64,000 nucleotides of DNA from Aggregatimonas sangjinii (GTDB lineage: Bacteria; Bacteroidota; Bacteroidia; Flavobacteriales; Flavobacteriaceae), in assembly GCF_005943945.1 (NCBI RefSeq), contig NZ_CP040710.1, forward strand, positions 2,491,001-2,555,000. Direction: 5' to 3'. The notes beneath the pieces were generated by a model. That model had not been told where the DNA came from, made no database searches, and was given only the letters and a program-made list of their open reading frames with translations. Numbering within the stretch: position 1 is the first letter of the stretch; every line of letters starts with the position of its first letter. Below are positions 9,212 through 18,159 of the stretch, in pieces. A program made the translations under genes and the position numbers.

Positions 9212-9500
9212 AAAACATCAGGACCATCAAAATATGGGAGAGGCGCTCAATGCATTTATCCAAAAGAACAAGCTGCAAAAAGGTATGGATAGAGTTCAGG
9301 TAAGGGACGCCTGGGCAAATCTTATGGGAAATGGGGTGAACAACTATACCACCTCGGTCGAGCTGCAACGCAATACCTTGTTCGTATCGCTATCTTCTTC
9401 GGTGCTACGCGAGGAACTAAGCCATGGAAAATCAAAAATAATCACCATGCTGAACGAAGAACTCGGTAAGGAATTGATTAAAAAAATGGTGTTGCGATGA
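9204..9500 (+). CDS. DUF721 domain-containing protein
   Basis: A 98-residue DUF721 protein. MGEALNAFIQKNKLQKGMD and WANLMGNGVNNYTTSVELQ, followed by LFVSLSSSVLREELSHGK, match this family. In actinobacteria a related protein lies next to recF and interacts with replication or repair factors (DciA-like helicase loaders share this domain). The recF linkage here supports a replication or repair role; the exact function is inferred. It overlaps the preceding lipoprotein gene by 8 bases. Confidence 0.85.
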   Translation: MSKKHQDHQNMGEALNAFIQKNKLQKGMDRVQVRDAWANLMGNGVNNYTTSVELQRNTLFVSLSSSVLREELSHGKSKIITMLNEELGKELIKKMVLR

Positions 9501-9512
9501 GTAGTGGAATGC

Positions 9513-9537
9513 TTGGTGTTTGGTGTTTGGTGTTTGG
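9513..9537. repeat. heptanucleotide tandem repeat (TTGGTGT, 3.5 copies)
   Basis: Three perfect TTGGTGT copies plus a partial copy lie just after the DUF721 stop codon. The unit length is the same as in the repeats at 4341 and 29727. Confidence 0.85.
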
Positions 9538-9590
9538 AGATTTTTTTTAAATCATTTTACTGTGACACATTATCCCAAGGATATCCAAAT

Positions 9591-9627
9591 AAAAACCCGA
9601 TAGCTGCTAACAGCCATCGGGTTTTTT
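9591..9627 (-). terminator. bidirectional rho-independent terminator after ndk
   Basis: The stem AAAACCCGATAGCTG pairs with CAGCCATCGGGTTTT (one mismatch) around a CTAA loop, with T runs on both sides. It lies 21 bases beyond the ndk stop and also downstream of the recF-DUF721 unit, so it can end both convergent transcripts. Confidence 0.85.
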
Positions 9628-9647
9628 GTTCAACATATGTTGCTGTT

Positions 9648-10064
9648 TTAGTAAATCTCACGTCCGGCAAAATGAAATGCGCCTTCAATAGCGGCATTCT
9701 CATCACTATCGGAACCGTGTACTGCATTTTCGCCGATATCCTTCGCAAACAATTTACGGATAGTACCTTCCGCCGCCTCTGCTGGATTGGTAGCACCGAT
9801 TAGTGCACGAAAATCATCTACCGCATTATCTTTCTCGAGAATAGCGGAAACAATGGGCCCACGGGTCATAAAGCTAACTAACTCCCCATAAAACGGACGT
9901 TCTTTGTGTATAGCGTAAAATTCTTGCGCATCCCGTTTGCTCAGTTGGGTATATTTCATCGCAATGATTTTAAAGCCCGCACTGGTTATTTTATCTAAAA
10001 TAGCGCCTATATGTCCATTTTCTACGGCATCGGGCTTGATCATTGTAAATGTTCTATTTGTCAT
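9648..10064 (-). CDS. ndk: nucleoside-diphosphate kinase
   Basis: A 138-residue NDK that transfers the gamma phosphate of ATP to NDPs through a phosphohistidine. The [16 protein letters not shown] opening, [17 protein letters not shown] and the active-site NAVHGSDS (His near residue 116) are all present. The length is typical of the hexameric cytoplasmic enzyme. It stands alone between a promoter at 10081-10110 and a terminator at 9591-9627. Confidence 0.98.
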   Translation of the reverse strand: MTNRTFTMIKPDAVENGHIGAILDKITSAGFKIIAMKYTQLSKRDAQEFYAIHKERPFYGELVSFMTRGPIVSAILEKDNAVDDFRALIGATNPAEAAEGTIRKLFAKDIGENAVHGSDSDENAAIEGAFHFAGREIY

Positions 10065-10080
10065 CTTGTAAAATTTTGCG

Positions 10081-10110
10081 CAAAAATACGGTTTATTTAG
10101 AGACTGGCAA
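10081..10110 (-). promoter_or_regulatory. ndk promoter (TTG-N19-TATTTTTG)
   Basis: The minus strand carries TTG at 10110-10108, 19 bases of spacer and TATTTTTG at 10088-10081, a near-ideal flavobacterial sigma-A promoter. The start codon lies 16 bases downstream of the -7 box, giving a very short leader. Confidence 0.6.
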
Positions 10111-10138
10111 GCGTAGTTTGCCGCTTAAAACAATCGCA

Positions 10139-11200
10139 CTAATACTGTTGTTCAAGGCTACCCAGTACGATACCACCATCACCGATTATCTTAAAAAGTA
10201 CTTTTTTCTCTTGAAGATCAAAATACAAGGTGCCGAAACTTTCAGTAAAAATGACTTCCCCGACTCGAAACGGATTGGGCTCGCCCGTAAAGCCGCGATA
10301 GGCGTGCGTAAGTCCGCTACTGGTAAAATCGATAAGCGGGTATGAAAGTCCGTCTACCTCGGTTTTGGAAAATTCCGAAATGTGGCGGTCACCGGACAGG
10401 ACGATAACGCCCTTTGCCTTCGAATCGGAAACCAACCGTTTAAAACGGTCTACCTCATGCGGAAAATTGCCCCAACCCTCAAAGCCGTGCTCGTTCGATA
10501 GCAGTTGAATACTGCTCACTACGATATTGAATTCCGCCTTTGAATTACGCAATTCTTTCTCGAACCATTGCCATTGAGCGGATCCGAGAACCGTGCCCTC
10601 GCCGTACTTATTTGGTTTTAGTCTTTTCGCGGTTTCGGTGTCGGGTGTTACCGCAGTTCTAAAATAGCGGGTATCCAGAACGATTACCTTCACCATTCCT
10701 TTGGTCTTCGGTAAATCTTGGGCGGCATATATCCCTTCCCGCATTCTTCGTGGACTATCCTCTGGAACGTTCATAAAGTTTAGAAATTCCTGCTGGCTTT
10801 CTTTTTTGGCTGTGAATTCGACCCCGCCGTCGTTGAGGCCATAATCATGATCGTCCCATGTGCCCAAAACAGGTGTTTTTGACTTCAGTTCGCGATAACC
10901 CGCTATTTGGTCCTGTGCCCGGTACATGCTACGCAGTTGCTGCATGTCGTCGGTATCCGCATAAATATTGTCTCCGCCCCATAACCACAAGTCGGGTTGG
11001 ATCGCCAAAATATCGTCCCAGAGCAGATTGGGCAGGTCGGTTCGATTACAAGAGCCAAAAGCAATTGTAAACTCCTCTAGCAATGGTTCGGTAGCTATTG
11101 TGTTTTCGTTTTCTGAGACAGTCTGGGACGATTTACATCCGATGAGGAAGAACAAGGCCCCAAAAAGTATAGTCGTTTTTTTCATTCGCATTGATTTCAT
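10139..11200 (-). CDS. alkaline phosphatase D family protein (PhoD-like lipoprotein)
   Basis: A 353-residue protein with a lipoprotein signal (LFFLIGC). Metal-binding motifs of PhoD-like metallophosphatases are in order: FGSCNRTD, WGGDNIYAD, GTWDDHDYGLND and a C-terminal VLSGDRHISEF. It should hydrolyse phosphate mono- or diesters in the periplasm or at the cell surface. Start codons at 11191 and 11185 (MKKTTILFG) are also possible; the extra residues do not change the signal. No phosphate-starvation box was recognised upstream. Confidence 0.9.
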   Translation of the reverse strand: MKSMRMKKTTILFGALFFLIGCKSSQTVSENENTIATEPLLEEFTIAFGSCNRTDLPNLLWDDILAIQPDLWLWGGDNIYADTDDMQQLRSMYRAQDQIAGYRELKSKTPVLGTWDDHDYGLNDGGVEFTAKKESQQEFLNFMNVPEDSPRRMREGIYAAQDLPKTKGMVKVIVLDTRYFRTAVTPDTETAKRLKPNKYGEGTVLGSAQWQWFEKELRNSKAEFNIVVSSIQLLSNEHGFEGWGNFPHEVDRFKRLVSDSKAKGVIVLSGDRHISEFSKTEVDGLSYPLIDFTSSGLTHAYRGFTGEPNPFRVGEVIFTESFGTLYFDLQEKKVLFKIIGDGGIVLGSLEQQY

Positions 11201-11339
11201 CGTAATTCAATTCTTCCCTTCAAGTATTGAGTTATAAGCTACTGCCGTTACTTTTTGTCGGATTAAAAGGTACATCCATCTTCCTTTATTCAGCTTACAA
11301 AAATAGGCTTTACATCATTACCACTCTGTTATTAAATTG

Positions 11340-11347
11340 TATCTTTG
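11340..11347 (+). promoter_or_regulatory. TATCTTTG -7 element abutting the DHH gene
   Basis: TATCTTTG fits TAnnTTTG and ends five bases before the ATG at 11353. If used, the transcript would be nearly leaderless. No clear -33 TTG is seen. Confidence 0.4.
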
Positions 11348-11352
11348 CCGCC

Positions 11353-12378
11353 ATGAATTCGGAGGACATCAAGGCAATACAAGAACTACTCGCCGTACCA
11401 CAGCAAATCGTTATCATTCCACATAAAAATCCCGATGGCGATGCTATCGGCTCTACTTTAGGGCTTTGGCATTATCTAACGAATAGTGGACTTTCCGCCA
11501 CCATTATCGCCCCGAACGATTACCCGAAGTTTCTAAAGTGGATGCCCGGTAACGAGCATATTCTCAACTTTGAACGTCACAATTCCCAAGCGAAGGAAAA
11601 ACTGGCAGAAGCGAGCCTTATTTTTACGTTGGATTTCAATCATTTGGGAAGAACCGGACAAATGGCGCCACTTCTTGAAAGTTCGGAGGCCAAATTTGTG
11701 ATGATCGATCATCATCAAGCCCCTTCCGATTATGCAGTGGTTACCTATTCCGATGTGAGTAAAAGCTCTACTTGCGAAATGGTTTATGAGTTCATTGCCT
11801 ATTTGGGTGGTAAAGACCATATATCCGCCGAAATCGCCAACTGCTTGTATACTGGTATTATGACCGATACGGGATCTTTTAAATTTTCATCTACGACCAG
11901 CAGAACACATCGTATTGTAGCCGACCTTATTGATAAAGGTGCACAAAACACCGAAATACATCATCAGATTTACGACACCAATTCGCCAAGCCGATTGCAT
12001 CTTTTGGGCTGTGCCCTCAAGAATATGGTCATTTTGGAAGAATACAGCACGGCCTACATCACCCTGTCCCAAGAAGAATTGGATCGATATGGGTACAACA
12101 AGGGAGATACCGAAGGCTTTGTGAATTATGGATTAACGCTGGATGGTATTATCTTTGCCGTGATTTTTATAGAAAATAAGGAAGAAGGTATCATAAAGAT
12201 TTCCTTCCGTTCTACGGGTAATTTTTCGGTAAATGAATTCGCCCGCACCCATTTTGAAGGCGGTGGCCATACCAATGCTGCGGGAGGAAAGAGCGATGAT
12301 ACCCTTTCAGAAACCGTACAACGTTTTAGAAGCCATTTGAAAAATTACGAGGAGCAATTACTTATTCAAAGTTCATAA
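11353..12378 (+). CDS. DHH-family phosphoesterase (NrnA-like)
   Basis: A 341-residue DHH/DHHA1 protein. HKNPDGDAIGSTLGL (residues 24-38) and DHH at 119-121 bind the two metals, and the C-terminal FEGGGHTNAAGG is the DHHA1 substrate loop. NrnA-type members degrade short oligoribonucleotides (nano-RNA) and often dephosphorylate pAp; others act on cyclic-di-AMP breakdown products. The start at 11353 (MNSEDIKAIQ) is preferred: the frame is open upstream, but that part is not family-like and the -7 element sits there. gldI follows 35 bases later on the same strand. Confidence 0.92.
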   Translation: MNSEDIKAIQELLAVPQQIVIIPHKNPDGDAIGSTLGLWHYLTNSGLSATIIAPNDYPKFLKWMPGNEHILNFERHNSQAKEKLAEASLIFTLDFNHLGRTGQMAPLLESSEAKFVMIDHHQAPSDYAVVTYSDVSKSSTCEMVYEFIAYLGGKDHISAEIANCLYTGIMTDTGSFKFSSTTSRTHRIVADLIDKGAQNTEIHHQIYDTNSPSRLHLLGCALKNMVILEEYSTAYITLSQEELDRYGYNKGDTEGFVNYGLTLDGIIFAVIFIENKEEGIIKISFRSTGNFSVNEFARTHFEGGGHTNAAGGKSDDTLSETVQRFRSHLKNYEEQLLIQSS

Positions 12379-12413
12379 ATCATAAGTTTGGAATTTAATT
12401 TATTACTACACTA

Positions 12414-12965
12414 ATGGTACGACCACAAATTGTATTGCTTTTGTCAGCTCTTCTTCTTTTCGCTAATTGTGGCCAACCCGAACCCCGCAGGCCTATTCAG
12501 CAAAAAACAGGTAAATATTTCGGGGCGAATGTCGCCCGCAATAAAGCGTTACTCGAGGAAGAACAGCAGCTTATAAAAGCCATTATCGAACAAGACTCCC
12601 TACATCATTATGAACACAGTGCTAGCGGATCATGGTATTATTATATCCGGAAGAACGATACCGCGACCTATTTACCCAAGGCAAATGACCTAGTTACCAT
12701 TGCCTACAACGTGGTAAGCTTCGACAATGACACAATTTATTCCGGTGAAGAAATCGGAATCAAAAAGTACAAAGTAGATATGGAAGAACTCTTTCCAGGG
12801 CTCCGTTACAGCGTAAAGTTGCTGAAAGAAAACGAAAGCGCAACATTTTTGTTCCCTTCCTCCCTAGGTTATGGCTATCAAGGAGACGGGGATAAAATCG
12901 GGGTAAACGTGCCTCTTAAAAGTACGTTGACCGTTTTAAAAATAGAAAAAGAACAAACACCATAA
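12414..12965 (+). CDS. gldI: gliding motility-associated peptidyl-prolyl isomerase GldI
   Basis: A 183-residue lipoprotein (LLLFANC, Cys19) with a C-terminal FKBP-type prolyl isomerase domain (about residues 85-180; LFPGLRYSVKLLKENESATF and SSLGYGYQGDGDKIGVNVPL). The pattern and size are those of GldI, a lipoprotein needed for gliding in many flavobacteria and probably a foldase for secreted motility proteins. Its presence suggests the organism has the Gld machinery. It lies just upstream of a second, larger PPIase. Confidence 0.9.
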   Translation: MVRPQIVLLLSALLLFANCGQPEPRRPIQQKTGKYFGANVARNKALLEEEQQLIKAIIEQDSLHHYEHSASGSWYYYIRKNDTATYLPKANDLVTIAYNVVSFDNDTIYSGEEIGIKKYKVDMEELFPGLRYSVKLLKENESATFLFPSSLGYGYQGDGDKIGVNVPLKSTLTVLKIEKEQTP

Positions 12966-12973
12966 ATACGAAC

Positions 12974-13010
12974 GATTCCCGAGCTAAACCTTTTTGGGAA
13001 TTCGGGAATC
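12974..13010. repeat. inverted repeat between the two PPIase genes
   Basis: GATTCCCGA (12974-12982) pairs perfectly with TCGGGAATC (13002-13010) across a 19-base loop. No T run follows, so it is not a standard terminator; it may act as an mRNA-stabilising or attenuating hairpin. Confidence 0.6.
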
Positions 13011-13029
13011 CCTATAAATTTAAGAATTC

Positions 13030-14142
13030 ATGAAAAAAGTATATGTACTATTTGTAGCGGTCGCCTTGGTCCTATCGGCCTGTAAATCGAGTTATGCAGA
13101 TTTAGGAGATGGCCTTTTTGCCGATATTAAGACCACTAAGGGGGATGTTATCGTAAAACTCGAATATGAAAAAACCCCAGTAACCGTGGCTAATTTTATA
13201 TCACTGGCAGAGGGGAGCAATACATTTGTAAGTGATGAATACAAAGGAAAGAAATTTTACGATGGTATTATTTTTCACAGGGTCATGAAAGACTTTATGA
13301 TCCAAACCGGCGACCCTCTCGGAACGGGTCGAGGGAATCCAGGATATAAATTTAAAGATGAGATTCATGATTCCCTGAATCATAATAAAGCCGGCGTTTT
13401 GTCAATGGCGAATAGTGGTCCGAATACCAATGGTAGCCAATTTTTTATTACCCATGTACCTTATCCTTCGCTGAATGGACGACATGCCGTTTTTGGCGAA
13501 GTGGTCGAAGGTATGGAAGTCGTCGATTCCATCGCGAACGTGAAGGTCACCCAAGGCAGCAACAGACCCGTATCAGAGGTAAGTATGAATACAGTAGAAA
13601 TCATACGCAACGGGAAACAAGCCAAAAATTTTGATGCGAGTCAGGTAATGACCGACTACTTCGCTGAAGAGGCCGAGAAAGAAGCGGCATTCGCCAAGAT
13701 GAAAGCCGATGTCGCCGCAGAATTTCTAGCGCAACGGGAAACCGCAAAGGAACTGCCGTCCGGACTGAAAATATTGACCATCAAGGAAGGAACCGGTGAA
13801 CAACCTAACATAGGACAGCAGGCGATGGTAAATTATGCCGGATACACGGCTACTGGATCTCTTTTCGATAGTAATTACGAAGAAGTAGCTAAAAAATTCA
13901 ACACCTATGATGAGCGCCGAAAAAAGGGCCGTGGCTACGAACCGGTACCAATGGATTATAGCCCGGAGGCACAATTGATACCGGGCTTTAGAGAGGCACT
14001 GCTGACCATGAAAGTGGGTGATAAAATACGGGTCTTCATTCCCTCTCACCTAGGCTACGGCGCACAAGGTAATCCCCGTGCCGCCATACCGCCCAATGCC
14101 GACTTGGTCTTTGATCTGGAAATTACGGGAGTAGCCGAATAA
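13030..14142 (+). CDS. cyclophilin-FKBP fusion peptidyl-prolyl isomerase (lipoprotein)
   Basis: A 370-residue lipoprotein (VLSAC, Cys18) carrying two different prolyl isomerase folds. Residues about 30-195 are a cyclophilin (FHRVMKDFMIQTGDP, ANSGPNTNGSQFFITH, FGEVVEGMEVVD). Residues about 245-368 are an FKBP (GTGEQPNIGQQAMVNYAGY, PGFREALLTMKVGDK, HLGYGAQGNPRAAIPPN). It should speed folding of exported proteins in the periplasm. It is preceded by GldI and followed by a strong terminator, so the DHH gene, gldI and this gene likely share a transcript. Confidence 0.93.
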   Translation: MKKVYVLFVAVALVLSACKSSYADLGDGLFADIKTTKGDVIVKLEYEKTPVTVANFISLAEGSNTFVSDEYKGKKFYDGIIFHRVMKDFMIQTGDPLGTGRGNPGYKFKDEIHDSLNHNKAGVLSMANSGPNTNGSQFFITHVPYPSLNGRHAVFGEVVEGMEVVDSIANVKVTQGSNRPVSEVSMNTVEIIRNGKQAKNFDASQVMTDYFAEEAEKEAAFAKMKADVAAEFLAQRETAKELPSGLKILTIKEGTGEQPNIGQQAMVNYAGYTATGSLFDSNYEEVAKKFNTYDERRKKGRGYEPVPMDYSPEAQLIPGFREALLTMKVGDKIRVFIPSHLGYGAQGNPRAAIPPNADLVFDLEITGVAE

Positions 14143-14180
14143 TAGGTTTGTCGATTTCGAGACACTTATTTGATAAGTAC

Positions 14181-14206
14181 AAAAACCCGCAAAAGCGGGT
14201 TTTTTT
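14181..14206 (+). terminator. rho-independent terminator after the PPIase fusion
   Basis: AAAAACCCGC and GCGGGTTTTTTT pair around an AAAA loop, directly followed by T residues. Located 39 bases after the PPIase stop codon. Confidence 0.9.
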
Positions 14207-14262
14207 ATACCTTTCCATAAAAAATACCGCAAATCGCAATTTGCTTTTTAAAAAGGCACGCT

Positions 14263-15333
14263 ATGAATAACATTCTTCTTAAAGCATTTTTCCTAGCTTT
14301 TATCTTACTGACCAGCTGTTCAAGTAGCACTACTTCGCAGTCGGCAGATGAGGAGCAGGCCGAAACCCAGGAACCTAACAATGCTGACGGAGATACTGGA
14401 GAAGACACCCAAGGTTCCCAAGGTACAGTGGTCGGTGCATATGGTCAGCTTAGTGTTTCGGGAAAAAATATGGTCGACCAAAATGGTACTCCCGTGCAAC
14501 TTCGGGGTATGTCGCTATTCTGGAGCCAGTGGATGGGTCAATTTTACACCAAGGAAGCGGTGCGATGGCTAAAAGACGACTGGAATATTACTGTCATACG
14601 CGCTTCAATGGGCGTTGAAGATCCGGGCGGGTATCTCGAAAATCCCGAAATCGAAAAGGCTAAGATTTTCGAAATCATTGATGCTGCCATTGAAGAAGGT
14701 ATTTATGTAATCGTAGACTGGCACAGCCATCATGCCGAAGATCATCTGGAAGAGTCAAAAATATTCTTTGCGGAGGTAGCGCAAAAATACGGAGACCAAC
14801 CTCATATTATTTACGAGACGTACAACGAACCCTTGGATGATGTTTCTTGGGCAAATACATTAAAACCTTATCACGAAGAAGTAATCAACGAGATTCGAAA
14901 ATACGATACGGATAATATCGTCATCGCAGGCACGCGCAGTTGGTCGCAGCGTGTTGATGAAGTTATCGGAAACGAAATAGACGACGCCAATATCATGTAC
15001 ACCTTACACTACTATGCCGCTTCGCACAAACAGGAATTACGAGATATTGCCCAGACCGCAATTGATGCCGGTCTGCCTATTTTCGTGACCGAGTATGGCG
15101 TAACGGAATATTCCGGTGATGGTTTTATTGATGTTCCCGAAGTGAATACCTGGTGGGATTTTCTCGATGCCAACAACATCTCTTGGTGCAACTGGTCTAT
15201 TGCCGATAAGGATGAAAATTCCGCGGCCTTGAAACCCGGGGCAAGTGGCAGCGGTAATTGGCCCGAAAGCCAACTGACGCCATCTGGTCAGATGGTGCGG
15301 GCAGAATTGAAGGCGAAGAACCCAACCTTCTAA
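14263..15333 (+). CDS. glycoside hydrolase family 5 lipoprotein (endoglucanase-type)
   Basis: A 356-residue lipoprotein (ILLTSC, Cys19) with a Ser/Asp/Glu-rich linker (residues 20-58) and a GH5 TIM barrel. The acid/base Glu189 lies in YETYNEP and the nucleophile Glu277 in PIFVTEYG; VIVDWHSHHAED and LHYYAASH are further conserved strands. This resembles the GH5_2 endo-beta-1,4-glucanase type. It is probably displayed on the cell surface to cut beta-glucan. No SusC/SusD pair is next to it, so it is not part of a visible polysaccharide-utilisation locus. Confidence 0.9.
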   Translation: MNNILLKAFFLAFILLTSCSSSTTSQSADEEQAETQEPNNADGDTGEDTQGSQGTVVGAYGQLSVSGKNMVDQNGTPVQLRGMSLFWSQWMGQFYTKEAVRWLKDDWNITVIRASMGVEDPGGYLENPEIEKAKIFEIIDAAIEEGIYVIVDWHSHHAEDHLEESKIFFAEVAQKYGDQPHIIYETYNEPLDDVSWANTLKPYHEEVINEIRKYDTDNIVIAGTRSWSQRVDEVIGNEIDDANIMYTLHYYAASHKQELRDIAQTAIDAGLPIFVTEYGVTEYSGDGFIDVPEVNTWWDFLDANNISWCNWSIADKDENSAALKPGASGSGNWPESQLTPSGQMVRAELKAKNPTF

Positions 15334-15570
15334 GCTTCATGGATTGAGTGATCCTCCCTGTTGTAAAGTGATTTAATTATAACTGGAATTGGTGCTTCTG
15401 CAGTGGGATACAACGTAAGAACGGATTAGCGTCTATGTTCCGGTTCCCTGCACTAATGAAAAAATGCCCCGCCAATTCTTCTGCAGAGCATTTAACATTC
15501 GAATAAAAAAATTCTTGAAACCGACTATCCACGAGGCAGGTCGGGGAATTATTTCGATTAAAGTAAGCGC

Positions 15571-16338
15571 TTATTTACCGTCTTCCTTATCGGCCCATTC
15601 CTTAGCTCGTGCAGCGCGCTTTGCAGAACCTGGGTGAGAAGACATCAATGAACCCTTGCCCCCATCGTCACTTAGCTCGGCCAGCTTTTGAAAAGCTCCC
15701 TCCATTGCGTGATAATCATAGTCATGGGCGACCATAAATTTAAAACCGTATTCATCGGAAGCCGATTCGTTCGACTGTGAAAACTGTGCATTGAGCATAT
15801 TTTCCATAAAACCACCGATTTCGTCATCTGCAAGTACCTTCCCTGCGCTCGTATTGGTTATCGCTACATCCTTTGCCGCAGAAATGGCATAGGCCGATTG
15901 GTATCTCTTTTTGGAATGCCCTAATTTCACATGTCCGATTTCGTGCCCGATAACGCTGAGCAGTTCATCATCCGTCATCAAATCCATAAGACCTGCCATG
16001 ACCCTAACGCTACCGTCAGGAGTAGCAAAAGCATTGATGTCTACTACATTGTACACCTTAAAATTAAGGTCCAGGCCGTCCTCCGTTTCCAGACCTTCGA
16101 CGAGTTTTGCCAAACGATCTCCGTAAGGGTCGCCTGCCTCTGCAACCGGATTGTTCTCATCCATCCATTGCACCGATTCTAACGAAAGCTGTGCCATATC
16201 CTCATCGGAAAGGGTTGCCGCTTTGGTCATTTTCTTTGCCGCATCTACATTGCCTTTCTTTAATATTTTCTTTCCGAATTGCGCATGGACACCTATGGTC
16301 ATCGCGAGTGCAGTAAGCACTAAAATTGTTTTTTTCAT
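15571..16338 (-). CDS. M48 family metallopeptidase
   Basis: A 255-residue exported protein with a signal peptide (ALAMTIGVHA-Q). The zinc motif HEIGH is at residues 132-136, and the third ligand Glu lies in SNESASDEYGFKFM. The domain resembles BepA/LoiP-type periplasmic M48 proteases that degrade misfolded outer-membrane proteins. It lacks the TPR domain of BepA, so it is of the short form. No partner genes are adjacent. Confidence 0.9.
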   Translation of the reverse strand: MKKTILVLTALAMTIGVHAQFGKKILKKGNVDAAKKMTKAATLSDEDMAQLSLESVQWMDENNPVAEAGDPYGDRLAKLVEGLETEDGLDLNFKVYNVVDINAFATPDGSVRVMAGLMDLMTDDELLSVIGHEIGHVKLGHSKKRYQSAYAISAAKDVAITNTSAGKVLADDEIGGFMENMLNAQFSQSNESASDEYGFKFMVAHDYDYHAMEGAFQKLAELSDDGGKGSLMSSHPGSAKRAARAKEWADKEDGK

Positions 16339-16464
16339 AATAAATTAAATTTAGCGTACTTCCCTCAAATATGGGAATTTGTTTAGTTTCAATCCCTTTT
16401 CTTCTTGTAAGGAATATTGTTAATGGTTTGCAAATTTGTTCAAAGATAAAATTTCTAGGAACTT

Positions 16465-17937
16465 TTAAGTATCCCTTTTTTCAGGGATATCCTTTAAAAT
16501 TTCCAAAACAAACTTCCAAAACTTCTGTACCGAAGAGATTTGAACGCGCTCATCCGGCGAATGGGCTCCCTTGATCGTCGGTCCGAAACTGATCATATCC
16601 AGATCGGGATAGTTTTGTCCCAAAATACCGCATTCCAGACCCGCATGGCATGCCACCACCCTGGCTTTTTGACCGAACAAGGCCTCGTATTTACTTTCCA
16701 GCGCCTTTAGGATGGCAGAATCGGGGTTAGGGTTCCACCCCGGATATTCGCCATCAAAGGATACCTCGAATCCACCAAGCTCGAAGGTCGACTTTAGGGA
16801 TTTGGACAAATCCATCTTTGCGGAATTTACCGAAGAGCGTGTCAGACAGGAAATTTTTATGTTGCCATTCTTCAAGGCCACCCGGGCGATATTGTTCGAC
16901 GTTTCCACCAAATCGGATATTGACGCGCTCATCGTATATACGCCATTATGTGCGGCGTATATAGTCCTGAGCACCTGATGCTGCGCCTCCTTTTGCATCA
17001 CCTTCGTTATGCTCTCCACCTCTTCTTTTAAGACTACCCTCAGTTCCGGTTCGGTCACTGAAAGTTCTTTTTGGATAATTGAAATCAAGCGCGCTAGATC
17101 ATTTTTAAAATCTGAAATACAATCGTTTTGGATTGCAAAAATTGCAACACTTTCCCTGGGAATGGCATTTCGAAGACTCCCACCCTCTATTTCCGCTATG
17201 CGGATACCGAACTTTTCGGAAGCCTGGTACAGCAAGCGGTTCATAATCTTGTTCGCATTCCCCAGCCCTTCATGTATCTGCATCCCGCTATGCCCACCTT
17301 GAAGGCCTTTAACGGTCAGTTCCAACACCTTGAAATCATTTCCGACCGCTTCTTCTTTATACTGTCGCACGGCCGTCACATCTATTCCACCTGCGCATCC
17401 GATATCGATTTCATCATCTTCCTCGGTATCCAAGTTCAATAGAATTTCGCCTTGGAGCACTCCTCCTTGCAATCCAATCGCACCGGTCATTCCGGTTTCT
17501 TCATCAATGGTAAACAGGGCTTCCAAAGCTGGATGGGGTATGTCGGTACTTTCCAGCAAAGCCATGATCGTAGCCACGCCCATGCCATTGTCCGCACCCA
17601 AGGTTGTGCCTTTTGCCTTCACCCAGTCACCTTCCACGAACATTTCGATACCTTGGGTTTCAAAATCGAAAATGGTATCGTTGTTTTTTTGGTGTACCAT
17701 ATCCAAATGTGATTGAAGTGTCACCATTTTCCTCTCCTCCATCCCAGGAGTCGCCGGTTTTCTAATGATGACATTTCCGACATGATCGGTCATAGTTTCC
17801 AGTCCAAGAGCATTACCAAAATCGACCATGAACCGAATTACCCGCTCTTCTTTCTTTGAAGGTCTAGGTACGGCATTCAAATCGGCAAATTTGTTCCAAA
17901 CGGCTGCTGGCTCCAAGGCTCTTACTTCATCACTCAT
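16465..17937 (-). CDS. pepD: aminoacyl-histidine dipeptidase (PepD, M20 family)
   Basis: A 490-residue di-zinc peptidase. QSHLDMVHQKN (HxD ligand), TTLGADNGMGVA (bridging Asp), FTIDEETGMTGA (general base Glu) and IGCAGGIDVT match PepD, which cleaves carnosine-type and other Xaa-His dipeptides in the cytoplasm. Length and motifs agree with the family along the whole protein. It is monocistronic and preceded by a TAnnTTTG element. Confidence 0.95.
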   Translation of the reverse strand: MSDEVRALEPAAVWNKFADLNAVPRPSKKEERVIRFMVDFGNALGLETMTDHVGNVIIRKPATPGMEERKMVTLQSHLDMVHQKNNDTIFDFETQGIEMFVEGDWVKAKGTTLGADNGMGVATIMALLESTDIPHPALEALFTIDEETGMTGAIGLQGGVLQGEILLNLDTEEDDEIDIGCAGGIDVTAVRQYKEEAVGNDFKVLELTVKGLQGGHSGMQIHEGLGNANKIMNRLLYQASEKFGIRIAEIEGGSLRNAIPRESVAIFAIQNDCISDFKNDLARLISIIQKELSVTEPELRVVLKEEVESITKVMQKEAQHQVLRTIYAAHNGVYTMSASISDLVETSNNIARVALKNGNIKISCLTRSSVNSAKMDLSKSLKSTFELGGFEVSFDGEYPGWNPNPDSAILKALESKYEALFGQKARVVACHAGLECGILGQNYPDLDMISFGPTIKGAHSPDERVQISSVQKFWKFVLEILKDIPEKRDT

Positions 17938-17957
17938 AGTATTTGTTTAAGTTTTGC

Positions 17958-17965
17958 CAAAAATA
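17958..17965 (-). promoter_or_regulatory. candidate -7 element for pepD
   Basis: The minus strand reads TATTTTTG, an exact TAnnTTTG match 20 bases upstream of the pepD start codon. The -33 element is weak. Confidence 0.45.
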
Positions 17966-17993
17966 CAGTGTCTCTCTTTAGTATCCTGAAGAA

Positions 17994-18098
17994 TTAATTA
18001 CTTTTGATTGCATGAGTTCGTCTTTGATGGCCTTTCATCCAAAGCCTTTTAGCGGCACTCAGGACGAACGTCAATAGCGAAATTGCCAAACCCAACAT
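17994..18098 (-). CDS. possible 34-residue membrane miniprotein
   Basis: A short frame encodes MLGLAISLLTFVLSAAKRLWMKGH followed by a basic tail (34 residues): one hydrophobic helix and then Lys/Arg/His-rich residues. It lies in the gap between pepD and the DUF3810 gene, where nothing else fits. The topology is plausible for a small inner-membrane peptide, but no homologue is recognised and chance cannot be excluded. Confidence 0.25.
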   Translation of the reverse strand: MLGLAISLLTFVLSAAKRLWMKGHQRRTHAIKSN

Positions 18099-18159
18099 AA
18101 TTATTAGGGAGGAACTAACCCGATAGTCAAAAAGGGATAAGCCGACTTACAAATGGCCT

